Notes: generated by a model from the letters alone, not told the origin. A DNA stretch of 6,426 nt from an uncultured Asticcacaulis sp. (GCA_946480125.1 CAMLIY010000179.1:1-6426); one strand, 5' to 3'; positions 1 to 5,456 are shown, numbered from the stretch's first letter. Numbers and translations are program-made.

Positions 1-10
1 AAAAAGGCGC

Positions 11-40
11 TTGCAATGAAAACGGCCTTCCGTCTATAAG
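11..40 (+). promoter_or_regulatory. Probable housekeeping-sigma promoter of the tRNA-Gly gene
   Basis: A -35-like TTGCAA (11-16) and a -10-like TATAAG (35-40) are separated by 18 bp, which would start transcription near 47, about 45 nt upstream of the mature tRNA. The GC-rich stretch just after the -10 (40-56) resembles the discriminators of stable-RNA promoters that respond to the stringent response; that link is inference. No other promoter-like pair is seen between here and the tRNA. Confidence 0.5.
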
Positions 41-93
41 GCCGCTCTCCCGGCGAGACATTGTTTTCGGACATTGACTTGCCAACGGATAAC

Positions 94-168
94 GCGGGCG
101 TAGCTCAGCGGTAGAGCGCGACCTTGCCAAGGTCGATGTCGAGAGTTCGATCCTCTTCGCCCGCTCCA
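94..168 (+). tRNA. tRNA-Gly (anticodon GCC)
   Basis: A complete cloverleaf can be folded by eye. The acceptor stem GCGGGCG (94-100) pairs with CGCCCGC (158-164). The D stem GCTC (103-106) pairs with GAGC (114-117). The anticodon stem CGACC (119-123) pairs with GGTCG (131-135) around the 7-nt loop TTGCCAA. The anticodon is GCC (126-128), decoding GGC and GGU. A T-arm containing GTTCGATCC is present, the discriminator base is T165, and the 3' CCA is encoded (166-168). The molecule delivers glycine to the ribosome. It stands alone, with its own promoter upstream and terminator downstream. No integrase gene or duplicated tRNA 3' end is visible, so there is no sign that it served as an integration site in this window. 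Confidence 0.97.
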
Positions 169-185
169 ATCCTTCTTCGGATTGG
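166..185 (+). other. Stem-loop starting at the tRNA CCA end
   Basis: CCAATCC (166-172) and GGATTGG (179-185) form a perfect 7-bp stem with a 6-nt loop. The encoded CCA of the tRNA forms the base of the 5' arm, so the unprocessed 3' end would be double-stranded. It is followed by TTTT (a run at 186-189), so it could act as a weak first terminator or as a 3'-processing element. Confidence 0.55.
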
Positions 186-190
186 TTTTC

Positions 191-216
191 AAAAGCAGCC
201 TTCGGGCTGCTTTTTT
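191..216 (+). terminator. Rho-independent terminator of the tRNA-Gly unit
   Basis: AAAAGCAGCC (191-200), the tetraloop TTCG (201-204) and GGCTGCTTTT (205-214) form a GC-rich stem capped by the very stable UUCG loop. The stem runs into a six-T tract (211-216). The A-tract on the 5' side means it could also work in the opposite direction for a transcript coming from the right, such as that of the small minus-strand gene at 418-702. Confidence 0.9.
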
Positions 217-417
217 GATTTCCACATATAATTCCCCGCCACATACCCGCTTAAGAAGCTCATGCCTTAAAGACAGTCATCCAGGATGCGTATTATGTGC
301 GCGGAAATGCATCACCCTATAAATAACAATTCGGGCGAGCGGTTTTGGTCGATGTGACCAGGACCAGCCGGCCCAATTCGTCATGGGCATGTAGAGACAC
401 GGCCCGGTTACGCGCAC

Positions 418-702
418 TTAAACCCAGTGCACATCTGCTTTCGTCGCCTGAAGATAAGCCATGGCATTGAGCGCCGAGACGCGCTTCTTAATATCATTCG
501 TCAAAACGGCAAGGCCAGGCCCTGACAAACGTCGCTGCAAGGACATATCCATGAAGTGGTTAAACGCAGCCAGTTCAGTTGGCAAACTCATGGCAAAATG
601 CGCACCGACAAGTTGCTTAATAGCCGCGAAAATGATTTCCGGCTCGGCCACCTTCTGCTCGATGCGCTTCATCAGACGATCAATTTCACGATTGAAATCC
701 AT
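418..702 (-). CDS. Small uncharacterised helical protein
   Basis: I do not recognise this protein. It is about 94 residues, or 100 if the upstream ATG at 720 is used. I prefer the start at 702 because GGAG (709-712 on the complement) sits 6 nt before that ATG, whereas the start at 720 has only an AGG 3 nt away. The first third is rich in charged heptad-like helix (MDFNREIDRLMKRIEQKV). A hydrophobic middle with several Met and Phe residues follows, then a basic helix containing NDIKKRVSALNAM, and the end is TKADVHWV. No signal peptide, membrane segment, cysteine pair or helix-turn-helix is obvious. The stop is TAA. The gene is divergent from chaA across the AT-rich region and reads towards the tRNA terminator. 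Its third-codon GC looks lower than in the other genes, which may mean weaker selection or transfer. The opposite-strand frame over the same bases is Ser/Arg/Cys-rich and less protein-like. Confidence 0.6.
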   Translation of the reverse strand: MDFNREIDRLMKRIEQKVAEPEIIFAAIKQLVGAHFAMSLPTELAAFNHFMDMSLQRRLSGPGLAVLTNDIKKRVSALNAMAYLQATKADVHWV

Positions 703-757
703 AGCACGCTCCAGGGTCATAAGCCTGAATGCATACGCATTTCAAACCGGCTGACCG

Positions 758-763
758 ATTATA
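758..763 (-). promoter_or_regulatory. Possible -10 element for the small minus-strand gene
   Basis: On the minus strand these bases read TATAAT, a perfect -10 hexamer. Transcription would start about 7 nt further on, leaving a leader of roughly 50 nt before the preferred ATG at 702. The -35 side is weak: only the T-rich TTTTTG about 16 bp upstream (780-785 on the plus strand) can be offered. Confidence 0.3.
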
Positions 764-868
764 ATTTCAAATGGAATGCAAAAAACGCAGGAGCGATACC
801 ACTGGTCCCGGGCCGCTCGTTACTCTCGTTACTATGAAAACATAGCTACCAGCCTACCTCAGAATGTA

Positions 869-885
869 AACCCTATATGAGGGTT
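869..885. repeat. Inverted repeat AACCCT-N5-AGGGTT
   Basis: AACCCT (869-874) and AGGGTT (880-885) are perfect 6-bp inverted arms around ATATG. The 17-bp dyad is the size of a typical dimeric regulator operator, and it lies between the two divergent genes. It could also form a small hairpin in a transcript from either side. The regulator is unknown. Confidence 0.4.
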
Positions 886-947
886 AACGCCACATTCATC
901 AAAAAATTGCTGTATATAAATCGCGTATAAGATCGCTTTTAATTAAG

Positions 948-961
948 TTGAATTTTTTCAA
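948..961. repeat. Inverted repeat TTGAA-TTTT-TTCAA
   Basis: Two perfect 5-bp arms (948-952 and 957-961) flank TTTT in the most AT-rich part of the intergenic region. In DNA this composition such a dyad is not rare, so its significance is doubtful. Confidence 0.25.
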
Positions 962-985
962 AATCCACAATGCGATATATCAAGA

Positions 986-1009
986 CATTAGTCGAAGTTT
1001 TTACTAATG
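986..1009. repeat. Inverted repeat CATTAGT-N10-ACTAATG
   Basis: CATTAGT (986-992) and ACTAATG (1003-1009) are perfect 7-bp inverted arms with a 10-bp spacer (CGAAGTTTTT). The half-site centres are 17 bp apart. The dyad lies 160 bp upstream of chaA in the AT-rich block. An operator or a regulatory hairpin are both possible. Confidence 0.4.
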
Positions 1010-1131
1010 AATAAATCACACAAAAATTAAATACTCTAATTTTCATCCAATTACTTTTATGCAGGAAGCGAAAAATATACCCATCACGCGCGCGCTCTCA
1101 GCCTTAAATGTCTCAGCTTTCCGCTGGCGTC

Positions 1132-1161
1132 TTGACTTTGAATACTATGCCGTAGTCTACG
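1132..1161 (+). promoter_or_regulatory. Candidate chaA promoter, overlapping an 11-bp palindrome
   Basis: TTGACT (1132-1137) is a good -35. Any -10 would fall in the palindrome CGTAG-T-CTACG (1151-1161); TCTACG at 1156-1161 gives an 18-bp spacer and TAGTCT at 1153-1158 gives 15 bp. Both -10 matches are poor. Transcription would then begin about 1165-1169, at or next to the chaA ATG, which would explain the missing Shine-Dalgarno. A palindrome covering the -10 would suit a repressor or an activator that compensates for the weak -10. This is inference. Confidence 0.35.
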
Positions 1162-1168
1162 CATATCC

Positions 1169-2245
1169 ATGCCCGCGATCCTGAAACAAGAAAAATTCCT
1201 CGTCATAGGCGCCCTGATCGCGGGGATAGGCTTCCTGTGCGAACATCTGATCCTTCAAAACGGCCAGGCCGTTTCACTGGTCGCCGGTCTTTGCCTGATT
1301 GCGGTCATCATCATGGTGTCTCTGCGGGTGGCCCACCATGCCGAGGTGCTGGCGGAAAAGGTCGGCGAGCCCTATGGCACCATGATCCTGACGCTTTCGG
1401 CCGTGCTGGTCGAGGTCATCATCCTGGTCATGATGCTCAGCCACACCTCGTCACCGACGCTTGCGCGCGACACCATCTATTCCGCCGTCATGATCGATAT
1501 GAACGGCATATTAGGGCTGGCGGCAATTCTCGGCGGCCTGCGCCACGGCGAGCAACCCTATAATGTCGATTCCGGCAATACCTATATTGTCATGATCCTG
1601 ACCGGCATGGGCATATCGATGGTGGTGCCGGAATTTATTCCGTCGCATCACTGGCAGGTGTTTTCGATCTTCACCATTTGCAGCATGCTTTTGCTATATG
1701 GCGTCTTCCTGCGCCTCCAGACCAGCAAGCACAGCTATTTCTTCAGCTATACCTATGCCGAAACCGGCGACAGCGAACACAGGCACCACGGCAGCACGGC
1801 CGGTTCGGTAACCGCCCTGGTCATCGGTGTGGTGCTGATTGGCATACTGGCCGAGGTCATGGCCAAAACCATGGACCGCGGCCTGACCGGCACCGGCGTG
1901 CCACCGATCGTCGCGGCCATCCTGGTGGCCGCCATTTCGGCCAGTCCGGAAATCCTCACCGCCCTGCGCGCCGCCCTGGCCAACCGCATGCAGCCCGTGG
2001 TCAATATCGCACTCGGCGCCTCGCTTTCCACCGTCATCCTGACCGTGCCGGTCATACTCATCATGGCGCTGATCACCGGCCATCCGGTACAGATGGCCCT
2101 GACCGCGCCGCAAACCGTGATGACCGTCCTGACCCTGATAATCGCCGCCATCAACCTGCATGACGGTGAGACCAACGCCATCGAAGGCGCCACGCATTTC
2201 GTGCTGTTCGCTACCTTCATAATGCTGGCGGCAATGGGCGTCTGA
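1169..2245 (+). CDS. chaA: Calcium/proton antiporter ChaA (CaCA superfamily)
   Basis: A 358-residue inner-membrane exchanger expected to expel Ca2+ (and in some members Na+ or K+) in exchange for H+. E. coli ChaA is of similar size, about 366 residues. About 11 hydrophobic segments can be drawn, starting at residue 11. The first alpha repeat holds RVAHHAEVLAEKVGEPYG (residues 53-70) with a conserved Glu at 82. The second holds ISASPEILTALRAAL (256-270) followed by NIALGASLSTVILTVP (279-294). These two inverted halves carry the ion-binding acidic residues in the family. Between them lies a soluble loop (about 196-211) containing ETGDSEHRHHG, rich in His and acidic residues. The ATG at 1169 is the only usable start: an in-frame TGA lies at 1139-1141 and no start codon comes between. 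There is no Shine-Dalgarno, so leaderless translation is possible. No clear terminator follows; the PAS gene begins 145 bp later. Confidence 0.92.
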   Translation: MPAILKQEKFLVIGALIAGIGFLCEHLILQNGQAVSLVAGLCLIAVIIMVSLRVAHHAEVLAEKVGEPYGTMILTLSAVLVEVIILVMMLSHTSSPTLARDTIYSAVMIDMNGILGLAAILGGLRHGEQPYNVDSGNTYIVMILTGMGISMVVPEFIPSHHWQVFSIFTICSMLLLYGVFLRLQTSKHSYFFSYTYAETGDSEHRHHGSTAGSVTALVIGVVLIGILAEVMAKTMDRGLTGTGVPPIVAAILVAAISASPEILTALRAALANRMQPVVNIALGASLSTVILTVPVILIMALITGHPVQMALTAPQTVMTVLTLIIAAINLHDGETNAIEGATHFVLFATFIMLAAMGV

Positions 2246-2378
2246 GTCCCTGTGCATCTATTCCCACCCTGTAAGGTGATTTCGCTTGCATCCGCTTCAG
2301 GTACGGTTTTTGCTGGCTTCGGGGACATAGGGCGCCGTCTGTTGCAAAATGACGCGCCGGACCGTCGGGGTTTGAAGT

Positions 2379-2382
2379 AGGG
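2379..2382 (+). promoter_or_regulatory. Ribosome binding site of the PAS-DHp gene
   Basis: AGGG lies 8 nt before the ATG at 2391 and supports that start. The 145-bp gap after chaA shows no convincing promoter or terminator; CACC-N6-GGTG near 2265 is only a 4-bp stem. Confidence 0.5.
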
Positions 2383-2390
2383 TTTCGGGT

Positions 2391-4787
2391 ATGTTGTTGC
2401 AAAGTGAGCATGATCTGGTCGCCCTTCTCGGTGTCGCCGCTTTCATCCTGCTTGCCTTGTCGGTCATTGGCGGCGTCATCGCTTCGCTGAAGTCTTTTCA
2501 GGTCCGCCAGTTCCAGGATTTGCTGTTCAAGGCCGAACGCAAGATCGATACGCTGGAGCGCCGCATGTTCAATGTGCTCAACGCCGTGCCGGTGGCCCTG
2601 GTCGAAACCGATGTCAGCGGCAAGTTCACCTTCGCCAACCGGGCGGCGCACCAGCTCCTCGGTCGCAAGGATGCCGAATTGCTTGGCTTGCGCTTTCATT
2701 CCGCCACCTGGGGTATCGCCTATCCCGACGGCCGCATGATTCCGGCCGACCTGCTGCCGATCGCCCGCACCCTGCGCGGTCAGACGGTCAAGGGATTCCA
2801 GCATCTGCTGGTCAATCATGGCAGCCGCGAAAAAGTACTGGTCAGCGTCACCTCCATGCCGATCATGAACGGCGCCGGCGAGGTGATAGGCTCGACCGCC
2901 GCCATGGTCGAGCTGGAAACCACCTCCGGCGAGGGCATTGATGACCTGAATGGACTGTGGCGCGGCCACTGGTTCGCTTCCGCCACCCTGCCCTTCTGGG
3001 GCCTGGATGCCAGCGGCCGGGTGATAGATATCAACAGCGCTGCGCTGGACGCCTTTGATTTTACGCGTGAACAGGCGTTGGGCCAGAACTGGACACAGTT
3101 TTTCGTGGCCGATGCCGATTTCCAGCGCGCGATCGATTATCTCGGCGAGATGCAGGACGAGACCTCACCGCACCCCCAGGTGTCGATGCAGCTGACGCTG
3201 AAAGGGGCCGCTGGCGATACGCAGCCCTGCGTCGTCACCGCCTGGGTGGTGCGTACCCACGAAGGCGGCGCACACGGCCTGACCGTCACCGCCCTGCCTT
3301 CGCATCTGACGGCGAAACCGCTGAATTCGCCAGTGGTCACAGCGGAAACTGAACAGGAACTGGCCGATCACCGCCTGGCCGAACAGGCCCGCGCCGATCT
3401 CGGTATCGGCACCTGGCAATATGACCGGGAGGCCGACACCATTGTCGAAGACGCCGGCATGATGGCGCTGATCGGCCGACAATATACCGGCGGCCCTACC
3501 CTGATTTCTGATACCGACCAGGCCGTGGCCGATTCCGCCTTTACTGAACTGATGAACGGTGAAAGCGATCATCTGGCGCTTGATATCAAAGTCAGGCGTC
3601 CGGATGGCGGGGACCGCTGGATCGCCCTGGAGGGCCAGGCGAAGACGATAGATGGACAACGCCATATCTATGGTGTCGCCTTTGACTGCACAACCTGGAA
3701 AGGCCCGCAAGCCGCATCCGAAACGGGTTCCGCATCGGCCGGCATCAGCGAAACCGAGCTTCAAGAGGCCATTTCGAAAGCACGGGCGGCGGCCCGTGAA
3801 GCGGCGCTGGCCGAAGCCCGTATAGATTTCGAGGCAGAATTGAAAGCCGTCCGCGAAAACGCGCTGTCTGAAGCGCAGACGTCCTATGACTGGCATACGC
3901 CAACGGTTACGCCCCTGCCCGACCCGGTCATCATCCATGAACCCGATCCTGTGGTCATGGCCGAAAATGAAACCCTCAAAGCCCAAATCACGGATGCTGA
4001 ACGCCAGCATGATGCGCTGCAGGCGCAACTCAGCGAAATCCAGGCTGCCAAATCGGCCGAAGAGGGGCGCGTGGCGGAAATGACCGCCGAACTGGGCATG
4101 GCCCGTGCCGTCCAGGCCGCGCTGGAAACCGAGTTGAACGCTCTGCGCAGCACCCCGGCGGTCGAGCCCGATTATAGCGCTTACGAGGGGCGCATTCGTC
4201 AACTTGAATCGGCGCTGAAAGTGGCTGAAAGCCAGAAAACCGATCTCGCTGCGCGGTACGAAGACCTTAAGAACACGCCGGCGCCTGATTACAGTAGTCA
4301 TGATGCCCGCATCGCCGCACTGGAGGACAGCCTGAAAGCGGCGCATACCGCTTTGATGAACAGAACCTTACCAGAAGCCGATACGTCGGAATGGGAAGAG
4401 AAACTGGCCGCCGCTCAGTCCGAAGCCACCAGATGGCAGACGGCTTATCATGACGCCCAGACCCGTCTGGAACAGGCGCCTGTTATTGATCATAGCTCTG
4501 CGGAAAAGGCGAAGGCGCGGCAGGCTGAAATGCAGGCCCAGCTTGACAGGTTGCATGAAGCCCTGGGCCAGGCCCAGCGCTATGAGACGGTCGGACGCCT
4601 GACCAGCGACGTGGCTCACGATTTCGCCCAGATGCTTGGCGTGATCAACGGCGCGCTCGAAGTCATGGCGCGCCAGCCGGAAAGCCCGGAAAATATTCGC
4701 CGTCTGTCACAAGCGGCGCTCACCGCCGGCAAGCGTGGCGAACGCCTGACCCGCCAGTTGCAGGCCTTCCAGTCGGAAGATTACTAA
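2391..4787 (+). CDS. Membrane-anchored triple-PAS protein with C-terminal DHp domain, no ATPase domain
   Basis: The 798-residue product resembles a sensor histidine kinase that lacks its kinase half. Residues 9-32 form one membrane helix; a short helix (about 43-62) leads to PAS1 (about 62-175, with FTFANRAAHQLLG). PAS2 (about 195-305) contains VIDINSAALDAF, and a weaker PAS3 (about 335-433) contains VRRPDGGDRWIAL. Residues 453-725 are largely coiled coil, broken by a Pro-rich stretch (503-520). From about 590 the coil has four degenerate 31-39 residue units, each opening with a Pro/Asp/Ser hinge. The C-terminus (about 726-795) is a DHp domain with YETVGRLTSDVAHDF, H-box His743 and Asp744, then a second helix ending LTRQLQAF. 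In ordinary kinases the HATPase_c domain follows here; this protein ends three codons after QAFQS. A hairpin follows the stop and no N/G-box motif is seen downstream. It may be phosphorylated by a partner kinase, act as a phosphorelay scaffold, or be a pseudokinase. Function is inferred. Confidence 0.85.
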   Translation: MLLQSEHDLVALLGVAAFILLALSVIGGVIASLKSFQVRQFQDLLFKAERKIDTLERRMFNVLNAVPVALVETDVSGKFTFANRAAHQLLGRKDAELLGLRFHSATWGIAYPDGRMIPADLLPIARTLRGQTVKGFQHLLVNHGSREKVLVSVTSMPIMNGAGEVIGSTAAMVELETTSGEGIDDLNGLWRGHWFASATLPFWGLDASGRVIDINSAALDAFDFTREQALGQNWTQFFVADADFQRAIDYLGEMQDETSPHPQVSMQLTLKGAAGDTQPCVVTAWVVRTHEGGAHGLTVTALPSHLTAKPLNSPVVTAETEQELADHRLAEQARADLGIGTWQYDREADTIVEDAGMMALIGRQYTGGPTLISDTDQAVADSAFTELMNGESDHLALDIKVRRPDGGDRWIALEGQAKTIDGQRHIYGVAFDCTTWKGPQAASETGSASAGISETELQEAISKARAAAREAALAEARIDFEAELKAVRENALSEAQTSYDWHTPTVTPLPDPVIIHEPDPVVMAENETLKAQITDAERQHDALQAQLSEIQAAKSAEEGRVAEMTAELGMARAVQAALETELNALRSTPAVEPDYSAYEGRIRQLESALKVAESQKTDLAARYEDLKNTPAPDYSSHDARIAALEDSLKAAHTALMNRTLPEADTSEWEEKLAAAQSEATRWQTAYHDAQTRLEQAPVIDHSSAEKAKARQAEMQAQLDRLHEALGQAQRYETVGRLTSDVAHDFAQMLGVINGALEVMARQPESPENIRRLSQAALTAGKRGERLTRQLQAFQSEDY

Positions 4788-4806
4788 GCAGGGTCTCGGA
4801 CCCTGC
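4788..4806 (+). terminator. Hairpin directly after the PAS-DHp stop codon
   Basis: GCAGGGTC (4788-4795) and GACCCTGC (4799-4806) form a perfect 8-bp GC-rich stem with a TCG loop, beginning on the base after TAA. No T-tract follows, so it may be a weak or factor-assisted terminator, or a hairpin protecting the 3' end of the upstream message. Its position suggests that 4787 is a settled gene end. Confidence 0.5.
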
Positions 4807-4819
4807 ACCCGAACCTGTC

Positions 4820-4860
4820 AAAGTAAAAATGGCAATTGTCTCAGTTCCGGGATTTACTTT
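4820..4860 (+). repeat. Inverted repeat upstream of the Smr gene
   Basis: AAAGTAAA (4820-4827) and TTTACTTT (4853-4860) are perfect 8-bp inverted arms separated by 25 nt. They lie between the hairpin at 4788-4806 and the Smr start at 4887. They could form an AU-only stem in a leader or be paired protein-binding half-sites. No clear -35/-10 pair is visible in this 99-bp gap. Confidence 0.35.
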
Positions 4861-4886
4861 TTCTGCGGTCATGCCATCTACAATCC

Positions 4887-5456
4887 ATGGCACGGTTCGG
4901 TTTCAAGGCAGAGGATTTGCGGCTGTGGGCACTGGTGACAGCGACCGTGCGTCCGCACAAGCCGGTCAAAAAACCGGAGCCTGAACCGGAAGTCGAAACC
5001 GTCAAGATCGCCGATATGCCGGGCGAAATGACCGCCGCCAGACCGGTGCCGGCACCGCTGACGCCCTTCAAGCTTGGTCAGTCGCTCAAGCCGGTCAGCG
5101 GCTACAAGATCACCCGCGCGGCGGATTTCGCGCCTGACCCGATTGAGCCCAAACGCAAGCGCCGCATCACCCGCGAACGCGATCCGATCGAAGCCCGGCT
5201 TGATCTGCACGGCATGACCGCCTTTGCCGCCGAAACGCGCCTGAAGGCTTTTGTGCAGCAGGCCTATGCCAATGATTATCGCGCCGTTCTGGTGATCACA
5301 GGCAAGGGCATGGCCGAAAATGGCATTTTGAAACGTCATGCACCGGAATGGCTGGCCGATCCGGCGCTCTCGCATATCGTCGCCGGCATCAGCCAGGCCC
5401 ACGCCCGCCATGGCGGCACCGGCGCGCTTTATGTGGCGTTGAAAAGACGGACCTAG
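4887..5456 (+). CDS. Smr domain protein (Smr/MutS2 C-terminal-like nuclease family)
   Basis: A 189-residue soluble protein with a C-terminal Smr domain (about residues 100-186). The domain shows LDLHG at 105-109, the VLVITGKG strand and turn (about 134-141), and HGGTGALYV (175-183), the three hallmark motifs. Smr domains bind or nick nucleic acids; stand-alone SmrA and SmrB types are linked to DNA or ribosome-associated RNA cleavage, and the substrate here cannot be told. The N-terminus begins MARFGFKAEDLRLW, a pattern common in alphaproteobacterial Smr proteins, followed by a Pro/Glu-rich linker (about 23-60) and a basic KRKRR patch near 89-93. I chose ATG 4887 because the homologous start pattern begins there; the in-frame TTG at 4836 would add 17 residues unlike the family. 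Neither start has a good Shine-Dalgarno. The TAG stop overlaps that of the convergent PfkB gene. Confidence 0.9.
   Translation: MARFGFKAEDLRLWALVTATVRPHKPVKKPEPEPEVETVKIADMPGEMTAARPVPAPLTPFKLGQSLKPVSGYKITRAADFAPDPIEPKRKRRITRERDPIEARLDLHGMTAFAAETRLKAFVQQAYANDYRAVLVITGKGMAENGILKRHAPEWLADPALSHIVAGISQAHARHGGTGALYVALKRRT

Larger units (their letters stand above)
703..1168. other. 466-bp divergent intergenic region with AT-rich core
   Basis: This stretch separates the minus-strand small gene from chaA. By hand count, 901-1080 is about 26% GC (46 of 180 bases), far below the flanking genes. It contains inverted repeats at 869-885, 948-961 and 986-1009, the 8-bp palindrome GATATATC at 974-981, and an 11-bp palindrome at 1151-1161 just before the chaA start. 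No RNA gene, known riboswitch fold or convincing long reading frame is seen. A 41-codon frame (1059-1184) overlaps the chaA start but lacks a Shine-Dalgarno. The likely job is dual promoter control; an unannotated small RNA is possible. Confidence 0.6.

Noticed and set aside
34..225. 63-residue minus-strand frame across the tRNA
   Set aside because: It is the antisense of the tRNA-Gly gene and its terminator; such frames are common spurious calls.
346..360. Inverted repeat TGGTC-GATGT-GACCA in the gene-free stretch 217-417
   Set aside because: The arms are only 5 bp, with no T-tract and no adjacent gene start; it does not qualify as a terminator or operator.
94..417. Genomic island integrated at the tRNA-Gly 3' end
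   Set aside because: No integrase, no repeated copy of the tRNA 3' end and no mobility genes are visible.
461..754. 97-residue plus-strand frame over the small minus-strand gene
   Set aside because: It is Ser/Arg/Cys-rich, has no good ribosome site, and the opposite frame has GGAG at proper spacing and better composition.
2244..2248. GAGTC, a GANTC methylation-type site at the chaA stop codon
   Set aside because: GANTC sites occur at scattered coding positions here, and none was seen in the 703-1168 control region.
1694..2328. Long minus-strand frames opposite the 3' part of chaA
   Set aside because: They are compositionally odd (Asp/Gly/His-rich or Ala/Met/Thr-rich) shadows of a well-supported membrane transporter.
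2340..2407. Short direct repeat TGTTGCAAARTGA (2340-2352 and 2395-2407)
   Set aside because: There are two copies only, 12 of 13 bases alike, and one lies inside coding sequence; too little to support a regulatory site.
3165..4346. 393-residue minus-strand frame inside the PAS-DHp gene
   Set aside because: It is a shadow frame of GC-rich coding DNA, rich in Arg, Gly and Phe, with no recognisable domain; the plus-strand frame has clear PAS, coiled-coil and DHp features.
4836..4886. Upstream TTG start for the Smr gene
   Set aside because: It would add 17 residues not typical of the family; the family-like N-terminus begins at ATG 4887.
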